From Lunularia cruciata (taxonomy: Eukaryota > Streptophyta > Marchantiopsida > Lunulariales > Lunulariaceae), in the NCBI GenBank assembly GCA_948567375.1, contig OX419756.1, forward strand, positions 22,670,552 through 22,734,551: a stretch of DNA of 64,000 nucleotides, given 5' to 3'. Shown in pieces: positions 1-11,490 of this stretch. The notes beneath the pieces are model-generated. The model made no database searches, was not told where the DNA came from, and was given only the letters and a program-made list of their open reading frames with translations. Within the stretch, counting starts at the first letter, position 1. Each line of letters opens with the position of its first letter. Both the position numbers and the translations under genes were made by a program.

Positions 1-143
1 GAGTAACCTGAACCTTTTGTGTTTCCTAGGGTAGATTTCTCTCAAATGGTGAAATTCATGTAATACTCTATTAGTTATAGAGTGAGAAGAAGAAAAGAAA
101 AGAAAAAAATTGAGAGAAATGAGAAAGATAATGAGGGGCTAAG

Positions 144-298
144 ATGGGGAAACTTCCGGTAAGGATGGAGAATATGTGGAGGCCTTTGTGAGAGACTTCA
201 AGAGAGCTTGCATAAAAAATAATGAGAGGAGGAAGAATGAGTGGGCCTCATTATAACCATATTTCTTTGAGGATACAACACTTGCAGCATAGTTCTTA
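144..298 (+). pseudogene. gag N-terminal fragment of A0
   Basis: The reading begins at the ATG of the same context as A1 gag (MGKLPV in A1) and matches it for about 50 codons (EAFVRDFKRAC, then NNERRKNEWASL). A short deletion lies near codon 6 and an in-frame TAA falls in the LLPDFF segment. After base 298 the sequence jumps directly to the Thr/Ser-rich spacer that precedes RT, so the Gag core, zinc knuckle and protease are missing. Confidence 0.75.
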
Positions 299-1524
299 TA
301 ACTAACACCACCAACAATTCACATTTAGATACACCATCTTTTGATTATTAGGAATCAGATTCAAAAAAAGGAGCTTCAAGTGTGGACACAAGTATGGAGG
401 AGGAGACTTCCACGGAGGATGATGAATCTGAATTTGATTCAAATGTGTATCCCTTGTGTGCTATGGATTTTTCACCTAAGCTAGAGGTTTTGAAGGACCC
501 AGATAAATCAGCATTTACACTTGAGGAGATAGAGAGGAGGTTATCTACTCTCAAGTATGGTCCAAATGTTACCAAGGACAAGAAGGTAAGATCTTAGGAG
601 ATTTTATGCAAGTTCACCCATGTGTTTGCTTTCAATTACAAGGATCTAAAAGAAGTCATCTTGGAGGAACACAAGATTGAGGTGGAGTCACATGCAAGAC
701 TAGTCTGCCAAAAGCAACATTGCATTAGTCCACCAATATCTTTGGCTGTGAAAGAGAAGATTGATAAGCTCAAGGAGGTTGGATTTATCTTTGAGGTGGA
801 GAATTCAAAATGGGTGCTACAATTGTGATTGTGAAGAAAAAGAATAGTAAGCTTTGGGTATGTGTGGAAACAAGAAGCTCAATGTTTATACTAAGAAGGA
901 CTATTTGCCATTCATTGATGAGATCTTGGAATAAGTTGCACGTCATGAGAAGTATAGTTTTGGAGATGGTTAAAATAGGTATAACCAAATCAAGATTGCA
1001 CCATAGCTTCAACAACTCACCACATTCACCACACCTTGAGAGACTTGTGCTTTCAAGGTTATGCCTTTTGAGCTTTGCAATGCTCCAACCACATTCCATT
1101 GTTTCATGAGCAAGGTGTTTGAAGCTTTCATTGGGAAATTTTTGAGAGACTTCATTGATGACTTTTGTGTCTATGGGAGCAAGGAGAAGGACTTTGAGCA
1201 CTTGAGCTTGGATGAAGCAAATGCATCACTCAGCCCAAACAAGTGCATTTTTAGTCATGAAGAAGGTCTACTTTTGGGGCACATCATCTCCAAGGATGGA
1301 ATAGAAATTGACCCTAAGAAGGTGAGGAAAATCTCAGACCTTCCATTCCCTTCAAGCTTGATAAAGTTACACCAATTCTTGGGGATAGTTGGGTACTATA
1401 GGAGGTTCATCTTCTCATTTTCCAACAAGGCTTATGCATTGACCATCTACATGAAGAAGGGTGTAGAATACATGGTGATTTTGGAGGACAAGGAGGCTCT
1501 CAAAGCTTTTGAGGAGCTCAAGTA
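299..1524 (+). pseudogene. Reverse transcriptase remnant of A0
   Basis: The sequence matches A1 RT from the acidic spacer (EEETSTEDDESEFD) through the finger domain (HKIEVESHAR, SPPISL) to the connection region. The catalytic strand is preserved as FIDDFCVYG near 1150-1175, followed by LLLGHIISKDG and LGIVGYYRRF, both typical of gypsy RT. TAG at about 595, frame changes near 810-1060 and other lesions break the frame. In life this domain copies element RNA into DNA. It is clearly dead here. Confidence 0.8.
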
Positions 1525-1945
1525 ATCCCTTGTTGTAGCTCCAATTCTTGCTAAACCTGATTGTACTAAACCTTTCATCCTCTACATTGATGCTTCCAAT
1601 GTAGCAATATGATGCACTCTTAGTCAATTAGACCAAAATGTGCATGATCATCCAATAGCTTATGCTAGTAGTCAAATGGTTTTAGCAAAAAGAAACTACA
1701 CTATCTCAAAGAGAGAAGGTTTGGTAGTTATCTTGGTCTCTCAAAGTTTAGACACTACTTGATTAGAGGGAAAGCTACCATTTTCACGGAACACAAGGCT
1801 TTGAAGTAAATCTTCAACAAGCCTAATGCAAAAGGGAGGCTAACAATGTGGATGATACTCTTGTCTGAGTATGACTACACCATTAAGGATAGGCTAAGGA
1901 AGAAACATGAAAATGCTGATTTGTTATCTAGGGCCTATGATCATG
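1525..1945 (+). pseudogene. RNase H remnant of A0
   Basis: Follows RT directly. Recognisable pieces are the strand with the first catalytic Asp, now mutated in FILYIDASN, the ISKREGL helix, and the C-terminal ADLLSRAYDHDGDE segment at about 1915-1955. Several in-frame stops (for example near 1522 and 1610) are present. RNase H removes the RNA strand after first-strand synthesis. Its identity rests on alignment with the intact copy in A1. Confidence 0.7.
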
Positions 1946-2039
1946 ATGGAGATGAGCTAGTATATGATTCCTTCTCGATTGAGGAGTTCATGACAATCTT
2001 GGGCACTCAAGAGGTTCCAATGGACTACAAGGAGATTGT

Positions 2040-3290
2040 GGACTTTATTACAAGAAATAAAATCTAGAAAGGATGCATGCTAGGGAGAGGAAGGCACTTG
2101 TAGCAAGATCTACACCCTACAAAATAGTGGAGGATATTCTTTTCATCAAGGAGCACATGATCTACTTTGAAGAGCAATGTGTAAGGAAGAGTCTATCTTA
2201 TTCATAAAGGAGTTTCATGAGAGTTAGTGTGTGGAGGAAACTTTGCAAGAAAGGTGATTGCTTTCAATATTGTAGATGTAGGTTACTCATGGAGGAGGAT
2301 TTTCAAGGATTGTCTAGATTATTACAAAACTTTTCATGTTTGTCAAGCTTTTGCTAGAAATTTTACTTCCACTCTACCACTTAGATCAATTCCAATGCTA
2401 AAACCTTTTGAGAAGTGAAGAATTGATTTTGTAGGTCCTCTCAATAGAACCCCAATGAACAATTAGCACATTATGGTAGTTACTGATTATCTTACCTAGT
2501 GGGTTGAGGCTAGACCATTGAGGGACAAGAATGAAGATGAAATTGAGAGATTTCTTTATGAATGCATTATCACTAAATTTCAGTGCCATTTGGAATTAGT
2601 TTTTGATAAACAAGGAGAGTTTACATGAAGCATTACTACAGCCATGCTATGAAAATTTTTTTATCACACATAGAGTAATTATATCTTATAAGCTAAATTC
2701 CAATGGCTTGGCAGAGAGAACCAATCGGACCTTGTGCATGATGTTGGCCAAAGATGCCAAAATGGAGGGGGCTAAACATCCATAGGACAAGAGGATTCAT
2801 GCAGTTTTGTGTGAGTATAGGACAACCAATTGGTATATGGTATTGATTCTACCTTACCTATTCACTTTGATCTCCTACCTTCCAAAGCATTCATAGGAGA
2901 TTGTAGAAAGCATAAGGAGGTGATGCAAAGAAGTCAAAGAAGGATCAACTCATGCAATTGGAAGAGGTAAGAGCAATTGCTATAGTTCAAGTGGATCAAG
3001 CCCAAAGGAAATAAAAAGGAGAGCTATGACAAGAGACAATGCAAGAAGAAGGTGGAGCCTTTCAAAGAAGGTATTTGGGTAACGTTATTTGATAATATTT
3101 GATTCAAGAGAGTACGAAAAAAGATTTTACCTAAGTACTTTGAACCTTTCATAGTGGAGAAGGTGTGGGGCAATTACACCTGTGATCTCAAGGAGTTGGG
3201 AGGAAGATACTTTGATAGGATTAACCATGATAAGTTGAAGATGTATCATAGAAGTTAGAGAGACCTTCACTTTGAAGACAATGTGAAATC
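2040..3290 (+). pseudogene. Integrase remnant of A0
   Basis: It matches the A1 integrase: the Cys pair of the zinc-binding domain (TFHVCQAFAR at about 2330), the core region around 2415-2620, NGLAERTNRTLC (carrying the catalytic Glu) at about 2703, and the C-terminal part ending near 3260. A central stretch after VLCEYRTT near 2820 is deleted (the KTSTGYSPFQ segment is lost), and stops are common. It is followed by the short untranslated tail that leads into the 3' LTR. Confidence 0.75.
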
Positions 3291-3305
3291 TTAGTCTAGG
3301 GTAAA

Positions 3306-4687
3306 TGTAACACCTATTTGTGCATGTATATGCTATTGTGACATTTAGTTTGGTATTATAAGTACTTGAAAGATATTATTTATATAAAGATAAAGGATTG
3401 TTCTACATTAGTCATGATTAGATAAATTCAATCATAGCTAAGATAGAGAGGACTTTACTTTAGATGAAGTGGAAAAGATGAGTACCATTATTTTAGATTC
3501 TAGTGTGTTGACTTGGTATTATTCTTAGGTGTTTGATTTGAGGAAAGAGTTGAAAACTCTTGGACCCACAAGTCTTTTTGATTTGGATTCTTTTATAATC
3601 CAAGGATAGGCCATGTAAAGGAATCCTTGACTTAGTGGTTGGGTCAAGATAAGATCACATGATTAGTAGAATATTCCCATGAGTATATGTAATACCAATA
3701 GCTAGATAGATGATCTAGAGATAAAATTTGGTTTGGAAAAATTTGAAGGATGTTATACATGATGGACTTAGTAGATAAGCTAGAGGTATCACTGAAAGAG
3801 TACTTCTACTATAGGCTAGAAACCAAAACATGCCTAGAAACTTTAGAATCAATAGCTAGACATATGATCTAGAGGTGAAACTTGGGGTGGCAACATCTAG
3901 AAGGATGTTACACATGATGGAGAACATAGATCAGATAGAAATATCACCAAAAGAGCAGTTCTACTAATAGGGCAGAAGTTAAAAGAGGCCTAAATGGATA
4001 AATTAGGCCTAAAAAATATGTAGATTCTCCCTCCCCAATGGAGAAAGGCTTGCATTCCCTTCCCTCCTAGTCTTTCTCATCAAGAGCTTTCCAATGGCAC
4101 CTCACCCATGTGATTTTGAGATTCTTATAGGAAGATTCCCTAAAATATTCTCTCCATTCAAGCCTATTTGACCAACCATATGGGACCAAGACCGACATGT
4201 CACCATCCAAGCAAGTAATCTAAGGGTGGAGCTTGCTAATAGGTCACCTATCTATGTACTTAATCATATGGTGGAGTTTCCTTGGAGATCTTCCTTGGCT
4301 ATATAATAAAGAGAAGGTGCTCCTTTGGGGCAACGGAGGATTGAGTGTGAACTCTGTGTTTTCTATCTAGAAGAGTTCTATTGTCCTCATAGTATTATAG
4401 TATGGATATTCCTTTAGCTTTTTGATTCTCTTTGACTTTTAGCCTAGTAACTTGAATTACTCCAATAATTAGTAACTTTGGTGCATAACTATTTCACAAG
4501 TTTATAAACTAGGAGTGAGTAGGTTCTCATCATCCTTTTATTTGCAACTATCTCTCTCTCATTGAGTTCTCTAGTGAGCAAAGTCTTGAGTCTTGGAGTG
4601 TTAGCCTTGGAGGAGTATGATGGATTTGGGTTTCTTTTCCTTCTTAGTCTATGGTGTGCTACCATAATAGCCATCAAAGGTTCATCA
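3306..4687 (+). repeat. 3' LTR of A0 (family A), split by LTR D and truncated
   Basis: It starts TGTAACACCT, the family A LTR start, and runs to the middle of the LTR at 3687. It resumes at about 4405 (GGATATTCC) and continues to the GTTCATC near the normal 3' end. The last roughly 25 bases, including the CTCACA terminus, are replaced by unrelated DNA. The central interruption is the solo LTR D at 3688-4399. Confidence 0.85.
3688..4399 (+). repeat. Solo LTR D inserted in the A0 LTR
   Basis: It begins TGTAATACC and ends AGTATTATA (a mutated form of the inverted terminus GTATTACA). It matches the LTR at 11496-12240, including two related units of about 150 bp at the 5' end and the TATATAATAAAG promoter box near the 3' end. 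The flanks GTATA and GTATG are a 5-bp target duplication with one mismatch. No internal element sequence is present, so it is a solo LTR. Confidence 0.85.
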
Positions 4688-5846
4688 ATCTCCGGCCTCT
4701 GTTCACCATAGCCAAGAACTCCAAGGCTCAACATCATAGAAGTGAGCTCTCTAGAGCTGCACTTCAAAAGCATACCCTCTGGTCTCCAACCCTAATAGTC
4801 CTATTGACGGCACGTCCAATGGTGCAAATGGTGACAGTGACAGTGAGCCCCACCATGTAGTCAATACCCCAAACACAAAATCTGACTTTCAATAAGTAGT
4901 CTATGAGTATCTACCAAAATACTCGTGACTACCAACACTAATACTCTAGAGTCCAAGAAATCAAGGTGCAATGCTACAAATGACATGACACTTTGCACAT
5001 TGCACTCTCAATTAACTAGAAGTAAATTATTAAATGTGTGTGAAATACAAGCATATTAAAGTCAAAACTACAAACTATGTGCATGAGCCATGAGCTCCAA
5101 AAATGAAGGTGTAACCACATGTAGATCCATAGATGTGATAAAATTCTCTCTAAAACCTTCTCGTGGATGCTTTCAATGAGACTTTTAGTGAATTAATTAG
5201 AGAATGAATGTTTGTGCTCTATCTTGTCTTCCATGTTTCCCTAACAAAGTGCCATTGTCATTTGATGGTGCAACAACCTAGAAAGACAAAATAACTCAGC
5301 CTACAAGAACATAACTAGATAACTTCCATAATATGTGCATGTAGACTAAGTTGTAAATACATACGCAAAGCTCATAAACAAAGGTACCTCTGAATGATGT
5401 ATATGAGCTTTTAGACCCTATATGCATGACAAGAAGTATGAGTAGAGATCACACTTTCTCCTTGTTTGTTAGGACTCTATCACAAGTTCAAGAATGACCA
5501 TACCAAGGAAGTGATAGAGCTCATAAGGGTGATAGACCTGAGAGCTATCTTTGAGAGTAAGTATCTATAGGAGATTCCAATCTTGAGTGGATTTATGACC
5601 AAGTAAACGCATATGGAAGATTCCCATACTTGAGTGGATCTATGACCAGCTACATCTTGACTACTTCTCCTCCTTGAGTCAAGTAAACGGCCGGCCGTAT
5701 AAAGACTATATTAAAACTTCTTATTTCCCATCATTATGTATTCCCCACTCTAAGATCGGACTATCATGTCAACACCTTGGTACTTCATTTCCTAAAGACA
5801 TCCATCACCTTTTCTAACTTCACTTCTAGCCACTCCAATGAGTTTA
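4688..5846. other. Unclassified noncoding DNA
   Basis: No recognised gene. The reading frames are short, and no matches to the element proteins elsewhere in the window were seen. The right end leads into a reverse-strand primer binding site, so at least its right part is probably the decayed internal leader of the reverse-strand LTR element marked at 5847-5873. Confidence 0.4.
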
Positions 5847-5864
5847 TCTCCAACAATGGCACCA
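5847..5864 (-). promoter_or_regulatory. Primer binding site, tRNA-Asp-like, reverse strand
   Basis: Read on the minus strand, the site is TGGTGCCATTGTTGGAGA. It differs at a few bases from the tRNA-Asp-type PBS (TGGCGCC then TGCCGGGGA) found in element B1. It lies 8 bases from an LTR-like end (TGTCATAGCC on the plus strand at 5873), as expected for a 5' LTR/PBS junction. The match is degenerate, so confidence is moderate. Confidence 0.5.
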
Positions 5865-5872
5865 AAAAAGTA

Positions 5873-7664
5873 TGTCATAGCCAAGTAGCAACCAAATAGT
5901 AGTAAACTGGTAAGAATAGGTCATTCACACAATGATATGGGTCAAATAACTAGAATTGAAGAGAAGTGTCATTGTCTTGCAGTTTTTTTCTTATATAACT
6001 TCTTGGGCAAAAACCACTCCCAAAAGAGGGTAGTGCCACCTTTGTATCGCACTATAAAAAAAGGAAAAACTAAAGATCACTTTCACTACAAATAAATTCC
6101 AAATCATTCTTGAAGGTGATGGTTCACTCCCTCCAAAGGATTTTGACCCCATAGATTATGTATTGCCCTTCGCATAAGGCACAGATCCATAGGAATATTT
6201 ATATTGACCAAATATCTTGATTTTTTATTTTGTGGTACTTACATTCCCAAGCTCATCTTTGATTCTTCAATACTTTGCTTCACTCCTTTAGAACCCAAAG
6301 ATCACACACCCTATATAAGTATGAACATTTCTCCTACACTCAAGCTCTTGTGTTCCTACCACAAAGATTTCTCACCAATACTCAACAAATACATCCAATC
6401 AATACTCAAAATGCAAACAAATTATGCCAAAGAACTTGGAAGTTCTTTCATAAAGCCTCAATTATGAAAAAGTGATTTCAATTTACATTGGAATTAAGCC
6501 TTAAATAAAAAATTTGGCTCAACTCCAAAGGGATCTTACCCTTGAATTCTCCCAAAAATCTTGTATTTGTATCAATAGTGTACATTGCTAATCATAACTT
6601 CTTACCTTATCTTATCCTTTTTGCTTATTAGGCACCTTACACATGTCAAAGAAGGTGTTAGATTTCCCCAAAGACAATTTGAATTTTACATTCCTTTTGA
6701 TTTTCAACTCCAAAGGTGACAACTACAGAGGCCTCATGCACAAAAGGTATTTATAACTCCAAAGACCTTATGACTAATTTCTACCAAAAGATCCATACTG
6801 CAAAGAACTTCTTTTAGTGAAGTGTCTTTGGCCTAAAGCTCTACTTACAAAGAACTATCTTTGCCTTTGAGGATTTTGATTAAGGCATCTTTCATCTCCT
6901 TGTAGTAAGCTATTCGTAAAGCTAAAGTCTCATTTGTTTGGATGAATTTCTAATCAGATTGCTCCCAAAGTCAAATTGCCAATTGATCTAGTTGCTCATC
7001 TTTGTAATTCTTCTCCTCTAGCTTTTAGACTTGTAGTTTCAGTTAATGTATTTTATTATTGGTCAGTATTCCTTAAGATATCTCCTCCAAAAATTCTACC
7101 AATTGGTCTTGCACTTCTTTATTTGCTTGAGTATTGCAGCCCTTATTTCTTTTGAATTGTTGTGCAATGCCTCCACCTCTTGCTTGTCTTCTCTGTTATT
7201 GGGAGCTGGTCTGCAACCCGCTTGTCTTTCTACTTCTTCAGCTTTGGAGCCATCCCATCCCTTCAAGGTGAGCAGATACTTTGCTCATATATTTGCTAAA
7301 TTGTACATCTATGTTTACTAAGTAGAATTTGGTTATCTTCTTTGTATTGACTATGCTTAGTTGCAAGGGAGGTGTTTTGGCACTTGGTGTCATAGTTTTC
7401 TTGGATAAGGGCATTTATCTTCTTTGCCTCTTCCTTATACAAGTTTATCATCTTTCATATTTCCTCCTTTGCTTGCTCATCTTCCACATTTTGAGTATAA
7501 ATTACTTTATGAAGCCTTCAAATTAAATTGATGTACTCCACCATATTGGGGTAGAATTTTTGGTACTTGGGCAAGAGAAGCTCTATCAGCTGTAGGGCCA
7601 ATCCCAGCAAGTGAATCAAGATATTTTCTATTTTGGTGACCACTACTCTTCTTGGATTGAAATA
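5873..7664 (-). repeat. Decayed LTR E and neighbouring element DNA, reverse strand
   Basis: The plus-strand text starts TGTCATAGCC. It then follows the same order of short motifs as the end of LTR B (a GGTAAG stretch, a conserved run near ATATGGGTCAAA, then AACCACTCCC with AAGAG). This suggests a distant relative of LTR B. The outer boundary is not visible. The right part (about 7000-7664) should be the leader or gag region of the reverse LTR D element, but no convincing Gag protein could be read. Confidence 0.4.
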
Positions 7665-7680
7665 CCTGCTTTGATACCAT
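7665..7680 (-). promoter_or_regulatory. Initiator-Met tRNA primer binding site of a reverse LTR D element
   Basis: The minus strand reads TGGTATCAAAGCAGG immediately after the LTR end. The standard plant PBS for initiator-Met tRNA is TGGTATCAGAGC, so only one base differs in the core. It shows that the LTR at 7681-8421 is a 5' LTR whose internal region runs leftward. Confidence 0.75.
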
Positions 7681-8421
7681 TGTGATCCTTTGAAGATAGG
7701 AGACCTAAAGAGAAACACAGAAGAAGAAACACATAGTTTCATACTCAAACCTCTAATGCCCCAAAGGAGCACGTTGACTGTGTTATATAGCAAAGTGACT
7801 TCCCCAAAGAAAGCTCCACCCTTGGATTAGATACATGGATTGGTGACATCTCTACCCTTGGATTAGTTGCATGCATGGGTGACATGTCAATTTTGATCCT
7901 ATCCTATTGCTCAAACCATCTTTGACTAGAAGGGATCTTTAGAGTATCTTCTTGTATGAATCTTTGAATCACGTTGGTGAGGAACCATTGGAAAGCTCTC
8001 AATGAGACAAACCTAGGGGGAGAGAAGGCCATCTAATTTTTTGATGGGAGGGCCAATTGCACATATTTGAGGCCTAATTCATCCATTTAGGCCTCCAAAA
8101 TTGGCTTTGAAGTTTTTAGGCTATTTTTGACTCCTACCCTTTTAGTAAAAGCACTCTTTTGGTGACAAATATATCTAATATACCTAGCCCATCATATATA
8201 ACATCCTTCTAGATGTTACCAAGTCAATTTTCACCTCTAGATCATATGTCTAGCTTTTGGTATTACAAACTTCAAGCTATTTTTGGCTCTTGCTTATTAT
8301 TAGAAGTACTCTTTAGTGACATCTCTATCTAATCTATGTAGCCTATCATGCATAAAATCCTTCCAAATGTTACCAAGTCAATTTTCACCTCTAGCTAATA
8401 TGTCTAGCTATTGGTATTACA
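7681..8421 (-). repeat. 5' LTR of family D, reverse strand
   Basis: The plus-strand ends are TGTGATCC and GGTATTACA. The reverse complement matches LTR D at 11496-12240 over its whole length. Two copies of a unit of about 155 bp (8110-8270 and 8271-8421, each ending TATTACA) form the U3 start. It is inserted directly into a polyubiquitin pseudogene. The matching 3' LTR was not found in the window. Confidence 0.8.
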
Positions 8422-8935
8422 ACAAGCAACTTGAGGATGGCCAAACTTTGGTTGATTACAACATTCAAAAGAGTCCCACACTCCATCTAGTCTTGAGAGA
8501 AGGTATGAAAATACTTATATAGACTCTTACCTAGAAACCATCATGTTGAAGGTCAAAAGTTTTGATACCATCAACATTGTGAAACCAAAATTCAAAGGAA
8601 GGTATCCTTCTATATCAACAACAATTGATTTTTTCCAATAAGCAATTAGAAGATGGTCATAGTTTGGTCAACTATAACGTCTAAAAGGAACAAACCCTTC
8701 ACCTTGTATTATGGTTGAGGGGAAGTATGCAAATTTTAGTGAAAACTTTGACTTAAAACACAAGCACTTTTGAGGTTGAAAGCTCTAAGACTATCAACAA
8801 TGTCAAGACAAAAATCCAAGACAAGGAGATTCCCCTAAACTAGTAGATGTTAATCTTCACAAAAAAGCAACTTGAAGATAATCAAACACTAGTTGACTAC
8901 AAAATTCAAAAGGAGTCTACTTTAAAAATCCTATA
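8422..8935 (+). pseudogene. Polyubiquitin pseudogene (three partial units)
   Basis: Conceptual translation shows the C-terminal half of one ubiquitin unit ([24 protein letters not shown]), then a decayed second unit (KQLEDGHSLVNYNV, TLHLVLWLRG) and a third (MQILVKTLT, TFEVESSKTI, KIQDKE, KQLEDNQTLVDYKIQKESTL). Units follow head to tail as in plant polyubiquitin genes, at spacings of about 216 and 225 bp instead of 228. Many stops and indels are present. The 5' part is cut off by the LTR D insertion. Ubiquitin tags proteins for degradation; this copy is dead. Confidence 0.9.
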
Positions 8936-8959
8936 TGTTTTAGATTGCACTCTCTCCAT

Positions 8960-9650
8960 TAGCTATGTAATAACTCCACCGTTCTTTGCAATTGCATACC
9001 TTTTCTCAATTTTTTACAATGGACACTATCTCCAAATTCTCAAATCCCATGGCTTCTACAATAAAGTGAAAAAAATCACATCCTATTCTTTGCATTCTTG
9101 ATTGGTGCTACAAAAAATGCAATAGGAAATAACCAACATGCACCATCTAGAACAATCATAGCAAGGTATACACTCTTGTATATTTCTTGGCATGGCATGC
9201 ATCAATTGTGTATACAAGGCAAGAAAATTGTGTTGATTTCACCCAAGGAGCAAGACATATAAATGCTTGCTTGAAGCAATTATTAAAATCCACTTGAAAG
9301 TTTGTTATACTTCTTGTGTTTGCAATTTCAAGGCACCCAAGAGGGGAGAAATTTTCTAAAAGCTTTTGTAGTATTCATTGGCTAATGTTTACTATGAACC
9401 TCCCTATTATGCCATGCAACCAAATATGATATCTCTACAAGTAGTTTATAGTGTGCATGATTGATGATATCTTTCAACATGAGCTTTTGAAAATCATAAA
9501 CAAGGGGCCTTACAAACTCTACTAGATAGTGTATGCATAGTCTAAATGCATTTGTAAATATCAAGCAAGTTGCATCATGTGCATTAAATGTAACAACATG
9601 AACAAACCATCCTTTCAATGATTGATTGACACTCAAAATTTGCATGCATT
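8960..9650 (-). pseudogene. MULE transposase remnant
   Basis: Pieces readable on the minus strand resemble the Mutator-like transposase in order: LKDIINHAHYKL and SYLVAWHNRE (the segment before the catalytic core), a frame near LPSWVP, then YKSVYLAMIVLDGACWLF and PIAFFVAPIKN, which match the strand-helix pattern around the first catalytic Asp of MULE cores. The expected DGT motif is not intact and stops are frequent. It is a short, decayed fragment; no terminal inverted repeats were identified. Confidence 0.5.
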
Positions 9651-11490
9651 TGATTCCAATATGCTTGCTTCTTGATGCATGGACTTCCCTGTTAATGCTG
9701 CTTATTATTGTTCAAAAAACAATGCAAATGTTCCATGGTTTATTGCTTATGAATTTATAGGGAGCTAACATAGCAATTGAATAGTTAGAACATGTTACGT
9801 GTGCTTCTTTTGCAATATTAAAGGTTAATCTGACTTGCAAAATGTGGGCCATTTTGGCTAAAAGATCTATTATTGAGAAGAGAAGAAGAAAAGATGGTGT
9901 TGAGAAAAAGTTCTTGTTTTGCAAGATTATGAAAGTGTGTCCTTATCTATAGATATTTTAGATTATGCACTAGTAGTAAATTCTTGTAAAATATATATGC
10001 TTACCTTTCTCTTAACCTACATGATGTTTAGGGAGTACAAATACCCATAATTAAAATAGCAAAAAGTGGTATATTTTTGCATATTTTAAAAGACTAAAAG
10101 GTGGAGTTTAAATGTGGAATTTAAATCATTAAAATATGGATTCCATAAAAAAATCCCAATGACAATTTTGCAGATAGGATGCAAAATTTGACAATTTTGC
10201 ATACATAAAGTGGATTTTGATCTTTTTACATACAAAATAGAGTATATCACAATTAAATTGGATAGTAATATGCTTATTGATGAATTTTTTATGAGATTTT
10301 GCATGCATAAAAACAGACGCTTCATATCAACACTCACTATGAAATTGTGTATCAAGACACTCTAGTGAATAGAGAACTTATAGTTTATTGTCTTGGCAAG
10401 ACATCCTTGTCTTGGAGACTCAAAATTTGTCAATTCACTAGTTCATGGATGCATTTACAAATTGGTTTATTAGAATGATTGGCCTTGGTTTATTAAGTTG
10501 TTATTTGACTTACAATTTGCTCAACTTGAACTGCATTGCTATCATCAACCTTCTCCACAACTTTCCTCTTTACTTGCAACCTCCTTTCTTTATGAGTGAG
10601 CGACTAAGCTGGTCATCCTTACAACCAATCTCTATCATCTTTTGATGAACATCCAAGGCACAATCAAGTTGCTAAGCATGTTTGTAAGGCCAAATAAGTT
10701 CTCAATAAATTACAAAAACATGCATTATACTCTTGACTAATAGTTCTTGAAACTTCTACTCAAGCTCTAGAATCATGTGATTCCTCCCTAGCACATCCAT
10801 CATTTGCCTAGAAAGAAACTTATTTGGCTTGTACCAAATTTCTTTTTGCATTATGTCAAATACCTAAATTGTGTAATTTAGGGTGTTAAAGATATAAGCT
10901 TGTCCAAGAAATCCAAAAACCCTAACGTAAACCCTCCAACCTAAAGCTAAAATACTCTAAGATTGTGTGTAAAACAATACATGGTAGTATAGTAACTTAA
11001 GTGCAAGAGCTATCTCCTTTTTCCACTGCAATTTGTTGAGTGGAGATAGCAAGTCCATATTCAGAAAATGGGAAATAAGTGTTTGAAATGCTCTTTTCAA
11101 ATCATATGGATTGTCTTTGCTTCTCCTTAAAATTGGGCATTGCTCAAAAAATCTCTGTCTAATGATAGAATTGGTTTTCCACAAAGAACCTTTGGGCTAC
11201 TCTTTGGATTTGGAGCTACCTATGCAATAAATAAGAGTCCATGGTGTGCTCCTTTTAAAATCTAAGTGACATTTGGACGTCATTCACTAATTTACTTTCA
11301 AACTTTTTTGTTGAATCTTAAGACAAGGATCTGAAACCGCAAAATAGCTTGGAATTTAGGGAGGCGCGCTATATCTCTAAAGGGGCACTTCATTCAAACA
11401 CTACATAGGAGCCCAACAAAAATCCAATAATGTACAAAAATTAACCTAAACTCAACATTGGATATGAGAGATGAGAATAAAATCCATTCA
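9651..11490. other. AT-rich intergenic DNA, no gene recognised
   Basis: Reading frames are short and match nothing recognised. It contains a dispersed repeat at about 10095-10280 that reappears at about 12590-12735. Confidence 0.5.
10095..10280 (+). repeat. Dispersed repeat, copy 1
   Basis: The segment from GGAATTTAAATCATTAAAAT through the repeated AATTTTGCA/AATTTGACAATTTT motifs to the ATCACAATTAAATTG end matches 12590-12735 with scattered changes. Family unknown. Confidence 0.55.

Larger units (their letters stand above)
1..4687 (+). mobile_element. Family A Ty3/gypsy element A0, decayed, left end outside window
   Basis: This is the oldest-looking copy of the family best seen in A1 (28108-36170). 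In order it keeps a scrap of leader and gag, a deletion joining gag to the protease-RT spacer near base 298, then RT, RNase H, integrase and the 3' LTR. Stops and frameshifts occur throughout, so it cannot encode working enzymes. The 5' LTR and most of the leader lie to the left of the window or are lost. The 3' LTR is split by a solo LTR D. Confidence 0.85.
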
